NCBI GenBank assembly: GCA_965242745.1
Contig: CBDETG010000096.1
Location: 1 to 64,000 of the forward strand
DNA from: JABAAI01 sp965242745
GTDB lineage: Bacteria > Spirochaetota > Leptospiria > Leptospirales > Leptonemataceae
Direction of reading: 5' to 3'
Length of the DNA: 64,000 nucleotides
Positions within the stretch are counted from its first letter, which is position 1, and each line of letters begins with the position of its first letter. Shown here one piece after another: positions 34,882 through 42,145 of the stretch. The position numbers and the translations under genes are program-made. The notes below the pieces were generated by a model. That model was not told the origin of the DNA and ran no database searches. It was given only the letters and a program-made list of their open reading frames with translations.

Positions 34882-37800
34882 ATGCCCCTTAATAAAAACA
34901 TAAAAAGTATCCTGATTCCGGGAAGCGGTCCTATAGTCATAGGCCAGGCTTGTGAATTTGATTATAGCGGCACCCAGGCCTGTAAGGTGCTGCGTAAAGA
35001 AGGCATTCGCACTATCCTGCTCAATTCCAATCCGGCAAGTATTATGACAGACCCGGAGCTTGCAGATGCCACCTATATAGAACCGCTTACTGTGGAAGCA
35101 GCAGAACAAATCATTGCTAAGGAAAAACCTGATGCTTTGCTTCCCACGGTAGGAGGTCAAACAGCTCTGAATCTCACCATGGAGCTACACGAAAAAGGCA
35201 TACTAGATCAGCACAAGGTAAAGCTTTTAGGCGCCGGTATAGATGCGATCAGAAGAGCAGAAAGCCGGCAGGAATTCAAAAAGATCATGGAGGAGCTGGG
35301 TCTGCGCGTTCCTTCTTCGCGTTTTTGTCATAGTATCTCAGAAGCAAAAAGCTTTCGCAAAGAGAAAGGCCTGCCTCTGATTATACGCCCCTCTTTTACT
35401 TTAGGCGGTACAGGAGGAGGCATAGCCGCTACAGATATAGAGTTTGAAGAGATCGTGTTCTCAGGATTGAACTCTTCGCCCTTGAAGGAGATACTTATCG
35501 AGGAAAGCGTGCTGGGCTGGAAAGAATATGAACTAGAGCTTATGCGCGACCTAAAGGACAATGTGGTTGTAATATGCAGTATAGAAAATCTTGATCCTAT
35601 GGGCGTACATACAGGCGACTCCATTACTGTCGCTCCACAGCAAAGCCTCAGTGACAGGCAGTACCAGGCAATGCGCAATGCCGCTATAAAAATTATCCGC
35701 GCCATAGGAGTGGCTACAGGCGGCTCCAATATACAATTCGCCGTCAATCCGCACAATGGCGAGATGGTGGTTATAGAAATGAATCCGCGCGTATCTCGTT
35801 CTTCTGCTCTGGCCAGCAAGGCTACGGGCTTCCCTATAGCAAAGATAGCAGCTCAGCTGGCAATAGGTTATACTTTAGATGAATTAAGAAATGAGATCAC
35901 CAAGGTCACAGTTTGCAGTTTTGAGCCATCTATAGATTATGTAGTATGCAAGGCGCCCCGCTTTGCCTTTGAGAAATTTCCAGAAAGTGAAAACACCTTG
36001 GGTACTATGATGCGCTCTGTGGGAGAGACGATGAGCATAGGACGCACCTTCAAAGAAAGCTTGCAAAAGGCGCTGCGCTCACTAGAGATTGCTCGCTTTG
36101 GCTTGGGCTCAGATGGATACTTGGAAAAACTGCTGTATGTCTTGAGCTCCCTTTCGAGGAACCCTGAGGACTTTTATAGCTCCATAGAAGAAAGTCTCAG
36201 GAGGCCTAATCCCAATCGTATCTTTGCGGTCAAAAGCGCCTTGGAACTGGAATACAGCTTTGCCTGCTATATGTCTTCGCAAGCATTACAAACAGAAAAA
36301 AAGCAAAGCTATGCGGCTTACAAAAAGAAACATGCTCCCTTTAGCGTAAAACGAGTAGCAGAGCTCAGCGGCATAGACCCTTGGTTCTTATATCAAATTC
36401 GAGAGCTCGTAGAAATAGAAGACAAATATCTAGAGAGCTCTTGTCCCAAAGACCCCGAGAGCCTGCGCTATCTCAAGCAATGCGGCTATACTGACAGGCA
36501 AATCGCCTTTTTAAGCCACAGGCAAAGCATACTCGACTTGCTTGCCCCCTGCAGGAACTATATAGAGCAGAAAATCCAAAAAAAAATCGGAAGACTTCTC
36601 GAAGGAGAAGAAAGGGCAATTCGCTCTATGCGCTATAAGGCAGGCATAGTACCTAGCTATAAGCGCATTGATACCTGCGCAGGAGAATTCGAGTCACATA
36701 CTCCCTATCTCTATGCAAGCTATGAAGAAGAAGATGAAGCTGCGGTTAGCAAAAAGAGAAAGGTCATCATTCTAGGGGGGGGGCCTAACCGCATTGGACA
36801 AGGCATAGAATTCGACTATTGCTGCTGTCATGCCTCCTTTGCCTTGCAGGAGATGGGAATAGAAGCCATTATGGTGAATTCCAATCCTGAAACTGTTTCT
36901 ACTGATTATGACATGTCCGATAAGCTTTATTTCGAAGCCCTTTGTCTAGAAGACATTTTACACATATATAGGCATGAAAAAGCAGAAGGGCTGATCTTGT
37001 CCTTTGGCGGCCAGAGCCCTTTAGGGCTGGCTCGAGCTCTGGACCGAGAAGGCGTGCCTATTTTAGGGACTTCTGCAGACACTATAGATAGAGCTGAAAA
37101 CCGGGATCGTTTTGCCAAGCTGCTTAAGAAGTTACAACTCGAACAAGCTCCAGGGGGCATAGCATACAGCTTTCAAGAAGCAAGGGAAGTTGTCCAGCAA
37201 ATTGGATATCCCGTACTTGTGCGTCCCAGCTATGTCCTGGGGGGCAGAGCTATGGTAATTGTATATAACGAAAAAGAACTCAAAACATTCATGAAACAAG
37301 CGCTGTTTATTTCACCTGAGCATCCCATACTCATCGATCGTTTTCTAGAACGCGCTGTGGAAATAGATGTGGACAGTCTATGTGACGGCAAAGACGTCTT
37401 TGTAGCCGGCATTATGCAGCATATCGAAGAGGCAGGGGTGCATTCGGGGGATTCAGCCTGCGTTTTACCTCCTGTAGACATAGCAGACGCAATGCTTAGG
37501 CAGATAAAAGAAGCTACGCGCAGAATAGCCCTTGAACTAGGAATCAAAGGCCTGCTGAATATACAATTTGCTTTGTATCAGAATGAGCTATTTGTAATTG
37601 AAGTCAATCCGCGCGCCAGCCGGACTATTCCTTTCCTAAGCAAGGCTATAGGCTTAGCCTTGGCGCGCCTTGCGACCCGGATCATGTGCGGCCAGAGCCT
37701 CCAGGAAATCCAGCAAGACAAAAATTTACCATTTACGCAGCCTCCAAAGACATTAGCGGTCAAAGAAGTAGTGCTACCTTTTGCCAGATTCCCCGGCTCA

Positions 37801-38355
37801 GATATTATTCTGGGACCTGAAATGAAGTCTACTGGGGAAGTCATGGGTATAGGCAGGACTTTAGGAGAAGCTTATATCAAAGCGCAGTTAGGAGCCGGAG
37901 AAATTTTGCCTGAGACAGGGAAGGTCTTTTTTAGCATTTGTGAAGAAGCCAAGGAACTGCTCTTGGAAGAAGCGCGTTCCTTACTCAGCCTTGGATTTAT
38001 GCTCTACAGCACCCAAGGCACAGCAAGTTTTTTACGTAAGGCAGGCCTCCAGGTGTCGATCCTGCATAAATTGAAAACACGCCATAGCCCTAATCCCTTG
38101 GAGATGATCCAGGCAGGGAAAATACAGCTTATTATCAACATACCTAATTCACGCAGAACTAGAGATGATGCGCTTTTGATACGCCAAGAAGCTGTAAGAC
38201 GCCGTCTTTTATGCGTCACAACTGTAGCAGGGAGCAAGGCTCTGGTGCATGGCTTGAAGGAAAGGCGTGCAGCAGGTAAGAGAGCCTTCAGCTTGGCTTC
38301 TCTGCAGGAATTGCATAGCATACAAAAAAGCGCTGCTGCTTTGCCTATGCCTTAG
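34882..38355 (+). CDS. carB: Carbamoyl-phosphate synthase large subunit
   Basis: Makes carbamoyl phosphate for pyrimidines and arginine. Two homologous halves are seen: the first starts 'KSILIPGSGPIVIGQACEFD' (residue 7), the second 'VIILGGGPNRIGQGIEFDYC' (about residue 628), and each carries an ATP-grasp domain ('ENLDPMGVHTGDSITVAP' and 'HIEEAGVHSGDSACVLPP'). An MGS-like allosteric domain ends the protein. At 1157 aa it exceeds the usual 1060-1100, through a longer oligomerisation region around residues 460-600. The last residues (ALPMP) and the TAG stop come from a palindromic repeat that begins at the end of the gene. No carA is in the window. Confidence 0.95.
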   Translation: MPLNKNIKSILIPGSGPIVIGQACEFDYSGTQACKVLRKEGIRTILLNSNPASIMTDPELADATYIEPLTVEAAEQIIAKEKPDALLPTVGGQTALNLTMELHEKGILDQHKVKLLGAGIDAIRRAESRQEFKKIMEELGLRVPSSRFCHSISEAKSFRKEKGLPLIIRPSFTLGGTGGGIAATDIEFEEIVFSGLNSSPLKEILIEESVLGWKEYELELMRDLKDNVVVICSIENLDPMGVHTGDSITVAPQQSLSDRQYQAMRNAAIKIIRAIGVATGGSNIQFAVNPHNGEMVVIEMNPRVSRSSALASKATGFPIAKIAAQLAIGYTLDELRNEITKVTVCSFEPSIDYVVCKAPRFAFEKFPESENTLGTMMRSVGETMSIGRTFKESLQKALRSLEIARFGLGSDGYLEKLLYVLSSLSRNPEDFYSSIEESLRRPNPNRIFAVKSALELEYSFACYMSSQALQTEKKQSYAAYKKKHAPFSVKRVAELSGIDPWFLYQIRELVEIEDKYLESSCPKDPESLRYLKQCGYTDRQIAFLSHRQSILDLLAPCRNYIEQKIQKKIGRLLEGEERAIRSMRYKAGIVPSYKRIDTCAGEFESHTPYLYASYEEEDEAAVSKKRKVIILGGGPNRIGQGIEFDYCCCHASFALQEMGIEAIMVNSNPETVSTDYDMSDKLYFEALCLEDILHIYRHEKAEGLILSFGGQSPLGLARALDREGVPILGTSADTIDRAENRDRFAKLLKKLQLEQAPGGIAYSFQEAREVVQQIGYPVLVRPSYVLGGRAMVIVYNEKELKTFMKQALFISPEHPILIDRFLERAVEIDVDSLCDGKDVFVAGIMQHIEEAGVHSGDSACVLPPVDIADAMLRQIKEATRRIALELGIKGLLNIQFALYQNELFVIEVNPRASRTIPFLSKAIGLALARLATRIMCGQSLQEIQQDKNLPFTQPPKTLAVKEVVLPFARFPGSDIILGPEMKSTGEVMGIGRTLGEAYIKAQLGAGEILPETGKVFFSICEEAKELLLEEARSLLSLGFMLYSTQGTASFLRKAGLQVSILHKLKTRHSPNPLEMIQAGKIQLIINIPNSRRTRDDALLIRQEAVRRRLLCVTTVAGSKALVHGLKERRAAGKRAFSLASLQELHSIQKSAAALPMP

Positions 38356-38397
38356 CGCCAGACTCTCACGGCAAATCATAGGCATTGGTCTGGCGCA
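38353..38397. repeat. Partial palindromic repeat fused to the carB 3' end
   Basis: TAGCGCCAGACTCTC (the right inner arm of the palindrome) is followed directly by CGGCAAATCATAGGCATTGG and TCTGGCGC (left outer and inner arms). Preceding bases TTGCCTATGCC inside carB resemble an outer arm. The stop codon of carB is the TAG of this element. Confidence 0.7.
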
Positions 38398-38402
38398 AAC
38401 GA

Positions 38403-38503
38403 CACGGCAAGGCATAGGCATTGGTCTGGCGCAGCGACTTCCATGTCTTAGCGCCAGACTCTCGCACATCCTGTGCTCGTGACGCAATGCCCATGCCTTG
38501 CAC
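38403..38503. repeat. Three-stem palindromic repeat, copy 2
   Basis: Outer arms GCAAGGCATAGGCATTG (38407-38423) and CAATGCCCATGCCTTGC (38485-38501) pair with one mismatch. The inner arms GTCTGGCGC (38424-38432) and GCGCCAGAC (38451-38459) are perfect and enclose GAC-TTCCAT-GTC. A third hairpin, GCACA-TCC-TGTGC, lies between the right arms. Confidence 0.85.
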
Positions 38504-38752
38504 TGGATTGTTCTGGTATGTACAGCACACGAGCGCCTGCGCCCAACGCGACATAACGCGGCGCTCAGACTCTGATTATTACAACAAACGCCCGCGCCAT
38601 CACTGCAACGTTTCAGTCCTCCAGCGTCTCAGATTCCCCACAAGGCCCGTTGCCAATCCTGCAGCGTCCCGGGCTCCACGGGTGCCCAGACGCCGCATTA
38701 TTACTATACGCCGCGTATCACCACAAGGCCCGCCCGTCAGCAAAAACAAACG
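38504..38752. repeat. Mosaic intergenic repeat array 4, left part
   Basis: CTGGATTGTTCTGGTATGTA, then the core CCAACGCGACATAACGCGGC and GATTATTACAACAA, all repeated almost exactly after the next palindrome. A variable stretch follows with CATTATTACTA and CCGTCAGCAAAAACAAACGC units. Confidence 0.8.
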
Positions 38753-38853
38753 CCACGGCAAGGCATATGCATTGGTCTGGCACGGGCGACATCCTTGTCT
38801 TAGCGCCAGACTCTAGCACATCCTGTGCTCGTGACGCAATGCCTATGCCTTGC
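38753..38853. repeat. Three-stem palindromic repeat, copy 3
   Basis: The same three-stem plan as copy 2, 350 bases downstream. Outer arms GCAAGGCATATGCATTG / CAATGCCTATGCCTTGC; inner arms GTCTGGCAC / GCGCCAGAC with one mismatch. The apical stem GAC-ATCCTT-GTC is kept although its loop differs from copy 2, and the GCACA-TCC-TGTGC hairpin is kept. Confidence 0.85.
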
Positions 38854-39115
38854 ACTGGATTGTTCTGGTATGTACAGCACACGAGCGCCTGCGCCCAACG
38901 CGACATAACGCGGCGCTCAGACTCTGATTATTACAACAACACCAGAGGCCGCATATGACTACAAGGCCCCAGTCAGCAGAGCCAGCGCCTCATTATCACA
39001 AAAAGCGCGCCTTAGATCATGGCAAAGCGGGCACCGCACGCTTTGTTTCCACCACGGCAAATCATAGGCATTGGCAGCAGCGCAGACTGTATATACAACA
39101 AGATCAAGCGTCTTG
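38854..39115. repeat. Mosaic intergenic repeat array 4, right part, with a partial palindrome
   Basis: The first 85 bases repeat 38504-38588 with almost no change. Degenerate CATATGACTACAA and CATTATCACAA units follow, then a lone left outer arm, CGGCAAATCATAGGCATTGG, at about 39054-39073. Confidence 0.75.
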
Positions 39116-39146
39116 CATGACGACACGACAGCCTTGGATACAAGTT

Positions 39147-39902
39147 TCAGGATTGTGCTAATGCGATATAGGAGGGAATAAGCGCCATACGTTTTGCTGC
39201 CAGGAGTTCACAGTATTGCTTCAAAGCTGCTTGTATCATGGCTTTGTATTCTCTTTGAGTGTAATATAAAAAAATCTTCGTATAGGCTTTGTTGCACGCT
39301 AGCCCTTGCCCTGCTGCCCGCTGAATCTCTTCCGGCACATCCTGCACCCACTGCAGAGAAGCTAATAGAGCATACATTTTACGTCGCACATAAAAATCTG
39401 CAGCCTGCATTTTTGTTTCCTTCCCTATTAGGAAAAGGGAGAGAAAGGCTATGTTCCGAAAGGGCTGAATTTGCATACGCTGCGCCTTGGGATCGCGGGC
39501 TTCTATATCTGTCTTTTGAAATAGTTCTGGACAGTTGCCTTGAGAAAAAAGATACATATCATGGCTTCTTCTGGTATGGCTCCAAGCCACTTCTTTGAGC
39601 TTATCAGGGGGAGTAACGTTGTAAAGGTGTAATTCCTTCTCAGAAAGAATTTCCCAAGGAGCCGGGCTTGCAGTATAGTAGTCATGGATAGAAGCCTTTT
39701 CGTTACTTTGCCTTATCCCTTCGAGTTTACAGCAAGCTTCATACCAGGTTGCAGCTGTACCTAGAGGCCCTAAATGTATATCGCGAAGATTCCAGAGCCT
39801 GTCTGTAGGAAACCATACCCCATCAAAATCAAAAAATACGCCTATCTTTTCATTTGTTCCATGTTCGTACATCATTATGTATTTACCTTTGCTTCCCCAC
39901 AC
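39147..39902 (-). CDS. Hypothetical protein
   Basis: An open frame of 251 aa with clear coding character, rich in Trp and Tyr: 'GVFFDFDGVWFPTDRLWNLR' near residue 21 and a helical C-terminal half from about residue 165. No signal peptide or membrane helix is evident and I recognise no family. The first codon is GTG 39902; ATGs at 39875 and 39872 are more conventional starts. Sense-like residues continue up to a stop near 39918, which hints that a 5' part may be lost. The start overlaps the start of a plus-strand ORF. Confidence 0.5.
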   Translation of the reverse strand: MWGSKGKYIMMYEHGTNEKIGVFFDFDGVWFPTDRLWNLRDIHLGPLGTAATWYEACCKLEGIRQSNEKASIHDYYTASPAPWEILSEKELHLYNVTPPDKLKEVAWSHTRRSHDMYLFSQGNCPELFQKTDIEARDPKAQRMQIQPFRNIAFLSLFLIGKETKMQAADFYVRRKMYALLASLQWVQDVPEEIQRAAGQGLACNKAYTKIFLYYTQREYKAMIQAALKQYCELLAAKRMALIPSYIALAQS

Positions 39903-40040
39903 AAAGCTCAGGTTTTCCTAGAGCGCAGCAAAAAAAGGCTTAAGCAAACTGTGTCTTCCCTCCCTCTAGGTCTTGGCATCACTTTCGATAGACCTCCTTA
40001 TGAATTGATCGATCTTAGTTTTCACAATACCCAAGAATGA
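39861..40040 (+). CDS. Short ORF translationally coupled to the zinc-ribbon protein
   Basis: From ATG 39861 it encodes 59 aa containing 'LERSKKRLKQTVSSLPLGLG' and ending in a Pro/Tyr/Asp-rich stretch. Its stop overlaps the next start (ATGA at 40037-40040), a sign of coupled translation. The first codons overlap the opposite-strand ORF. There is no recognised domain, and the true start is uncertain. Confidence 0.35.
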   Translation: MFVHHYVFTFASPHKAQVFLERSKKRLKQTVSSLPLGLGITFDRPPYELIDLSFHNTQE

Positions 40041-40396
40041 TAACGTTTGCGATAACAATCATGGCTATTGGCGCAGCAGCCTTCCTTTTTATGCATCTCC
40101 TTAGGATGAAGCATAGGCTGGAACTTGCATATCAAAACAAGCAAAAGAAATACGCCGAGCCGCAGGAGGGCTCTTATGCTCACAAGACAAGAGAGCTTAC
40201 TAAGCCAAAACACCAAGCGCGGCTGTGCCCCCTGTGCCGTACGCCGCTGCAGCAAAATGAATATTTGCTGTGCGCCATGGAACCTGAAGCGCAAGCGGGG
40301 GCAGAGCCAAGAATACGACAAGTCCAAATATATGGCTGCAAATATTGCCTTAGGAGTGACGGAGTAAACCTGAACTTAAAGGCGCTAAGATTCTAA
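40037..40396 (+). CDS. Membrane-anchored zinc-ribbon protein
   Basis: A 119-residue protein with one N-terminal membrane helix (about residues 2-23), a basic linker, and a four-cysteine ribbon made of CPLCRTPL (about residue 65) and YGCKYC (about residue 99). The spacing of two C-x-x-C knuckles about 30 residues apart suggests one zinc site in the cytoplasm or periplasm. The role is unknown. It overlaps the preceding small ORF by four bases. Small anchored ribbons of this kind occur in spirochaetes as I recall, but I could not check. Confidence 0.5.
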   Translation: MITFAITIMAIGAAAFLFMHLLRMKHRLELAYQNKQKKYAEPQEGSYAHKTRELTKPKHQARLCPLCRTPLQQNEYLLCAMEPEAQAGAEPRIRQVQIYGCKYCLRSDGVNLNLKALRF

Positions 40397-40434
40397 AAGA
40401 AAAACAGGAGCGTTTCCTGCGTGTGTCTAAAAAC

Positions 40435-41103
40435 TTATCGAGCGCCATATTTTTTCAAGAGCTTGACAATGGCCTTCTGGTTTTTGAAAGTAGCGATTTG
40501 TATTGCAGTCAAGGCATTCTTTTTACTTTTTAAGTTAGGGTCCGCACCTCCTTTTAAAAGACGGCTTACTATTTTTGTTTTCCCAGAGAAAGACGCAATC
40601 ATGAGAACAGTCACGCCGTCTGCAGTACCATATGCGTTCAAATCCGCCTTCGCTTTGATAAGAAGCTTCAGGGTTTTCACATCTCCTTTGCCTACCGCAT
40701 AAAAGAGCGCGTTTTTTTGCGTACTATCATGAAGATTTGGGTTGGCGCCGGCATTGAGCAGCGCAGCAACAATGTTATGATGGTCCCTGAGTATGGCATA
40801 GAGCAGAGCGGTACGCCCCTTGCTATCCTGCAGATCTAAGTCTGCCTCAGCTGCAATAAGCACGTCCACCACTGCTTTATGTCCCCCATAAGAAGCGTGC
40901 ATTAAAGGGCTGGCTCCTTCTTTGTCCTGAGCATTTTTATTAGCGGTGCCTCCAGCTAGAAGCCTTTGCGCTATATCAGGTCTGCCCGTTCCAGCAGAAT
41001 GCAAGAGATACTTATCCTCCTGACTAAGGCTTTTACAAGCGCCTGCAAAGAGCAGACTTAGCAACGTGACAGAAGCTAATTTCGTTACGCTATTGTTCAT
41101 CAT
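40435..41103 (-). CDS. Ankyrin-repeat lipoprotein
   Basis: Predicted lipoprotein of 222 aa. The signal peptide 'VTLLSLLFAGAC' places Cys near residue 23 after a relaxed, spirochaete-like lipobox (F-A-G-A-C). At least five ankyrin repeats follow, each with the DKEGASPLMHASYGGH-type helix-turn-helix and GADPNL-type loops, so it probably binds protein partners at a cell envelope face. The AAGGAGGT site (41133-41140 on the complement) is 29 bases from the ATG, and a perfect hairpin lies between them. It is divergent from the zinc-locus small protein. Confidence 0.8.
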   Translation of the reverse strand: MMNNSVTKLASVTLLSLLFAGACKSLSQEDKYLLHSAGTGRPDIAQRLLAGGTANKNAQDKEGASPLMHASYGGHKAVVDVLIAAEADLDLQDSKGRTALLYAILRDHHNIVAALLNAGANPNLHDSTQKNALFYAVGKGDVKTLKLLIKAKADLNAYGTADGVTVLMIASFSGKTKIVSRLLKGGADPNLKSKKNALTAIQIATFKNQKAIVKLLKKYGAR

Positions 41104-41117
41104 GGTTTTGTTTAAGA

Positions 41118-41140
41118 AGGCTTATCAAGCCTACCTCCTT
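41118..41140 (-). promoter_or_regulatory. Distant Shine-Dalgarno site with intervening hairpin
   Basis: On the minus strand AAGGAGGT (41140-41133) is followed at once by AGGCTT-GAT-AAGCCT (41132-41118), a perfect 6-base stem, and then 14 bases to the ATG at 41103. Folding of the stem would reduce the distance from 29 to about 14 bases. Confidence 0.5.
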
Positions 41141-41215
41141 TGTGCTAGTGATACAAGTTCCATAAGGCTGCAAAGATCATACTTCTTATAAGCTAAGGCG
41201 TGCCATGCTATGATA

Positions 41216-41243
41216 CGCAATGCCGATATGCAAGGGCATTGCG
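41216..41243. repeat. Inverted repeat CGCAATGCC/GGCATTGCG
   Basis: Perfect 9-base arms around a 10-base loop (GATATGCAAG). The arm CGCAATGCC also occurs as part of the right outer arm of the palindromic repeat. It lies between two divergent genes and could be an operator or a relic of that repeat. Confidence 0.45.
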
Positions 41244-41545
41244 CATAAGAAATATGAAGCAAGAACTACAGTATCCACAGCTAAAAAAGCCAGGCAAAAA
41301 GTCAAGCTTTATTTATGCGCATCAGCCAAAGCAAATGCAATCTAAAGAGCGCAGCTAAGGGCTTCTTCATCACATGCTTTGTACTCTTCTTGCGTATGCG
41401 CATAAAACTGTATTACCGCGTTGTATGGGACTTGCCTTCTGTACCCTGTGTATTGCTATACTATTTTTTTACAAGCACTTTTTTCAAATATTTTAAAAAC
41501 ACTTGACCTGTATAGGGCCCTTATTCGTACTGTAAAAATATAGAT

Positions 41546-41884
41546 ATGCCCGCTAACAAAAACATAGCAAGTCAAAGGCTTTTCCCTTCCCTCTCTTGCC
41601 TGCATCGTATTCTTGTTTCTTCTTTAGGCCTTCTTGCCTTAAGTACACAAATCTTTGCCCTGGCGCATCTGAGCTTAGCGCATCACCTCCACGAAGATGA
41701 CACAAGCCGGGAGCCCTGTGTGCTATGCCTCTCACAAAAAGACAGAAATTACACGGCTGCAAAGCTCCCTTACATATATGCCCCCAGTTATCATACACAC
41801 TTAGATCTCAAGTCGCAGGCATATTTCTTTTGCTCTTATGAGCTGCCTTCTCATTGGCCCCGCGCTCCTCCCTATAAAGTTTAA
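41546..41884 (+). CDS. Small exported His/Cys protein of the zinc locus
   Basis: A 112-residue protein with an N-terminal hydrophobic segment (about residues 21-41) that may be a signal or anchor. It is followed by 'LAHHLHEDDTSREPCVLCLS', a cluster of His, acidic and C-x-x-C residues like those in DUF2946-type putative metal-binding proteins. The rest is short, with Tyr/His-rich stretches. It lies directly upstream of the outer-membrane barrel and ZnuA/ZnuB, in the same direction, so a role in metal handling is inferred. Confidence 0.55.
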   Translation: MPANKNIASQRLFPSLSCLHRILVSSLGLLALSTQIFALAHLSLAHHLHEDDTSREPCVLCLSQKDRNYTAAKLPYIYAPSYHTHLDLKSQAYFFCSYELPSHWPRAPPYKV

Positions 41885-42058
41885 CATACGCCATAAGCTT
41901 AGCTGCAAGGCGAGGCATACACGCTAAAAGCAAGCCCCTTCCTTTACTTTCCTTTATTTGGGGAAGAGCTGATCACCATATAGATCGCAAAATAGAAGCT
42001 TGTTTTGATCTCTTTGTTTCATTTGCCATTGTCTTGTGAGCAAAGCTACTTTAGCATG

Positions 42059-42070
42059 TTCTGATCAGAA
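42059..42070. promoter_or_regulatory. Perfect palindrome TTCTGATCAGAA
   Basis: A 12-base perfect palindrome 76 bases before the barrel gene. It could be an operator. It does not match the AT-rich Zur consensus that I know. Confidence 0.3.
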
Positions 42071-42099
42071 TACGCACTGCAGAAATACATGCTATATGC

Positions 42100-42113
42100 G
42101 GCCTATTTAGGCC
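42100..42113. promoter_or_regulatory. Inverted repeat GGCCTATTTAGGCC
   Basis: Arms GGCCTA and TAGGCC around TT, 32 bases before the barrel gene start and just upstream of its AAGGAGG site. It is a candidate operator or 5'-UTR hairpin. Confidence 0.35.
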
Positions 42114-42145
42114 ACATTATGTTTTTTATATAAAGGAGGAAAAAA

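Noticed and set aside
38421..38958. Open frames of 100-130 codons within the repeat array
   Set aside because: They follow the repeat units, recur wherever the repeats recur in several frames, and have no ribosome-binding sites.
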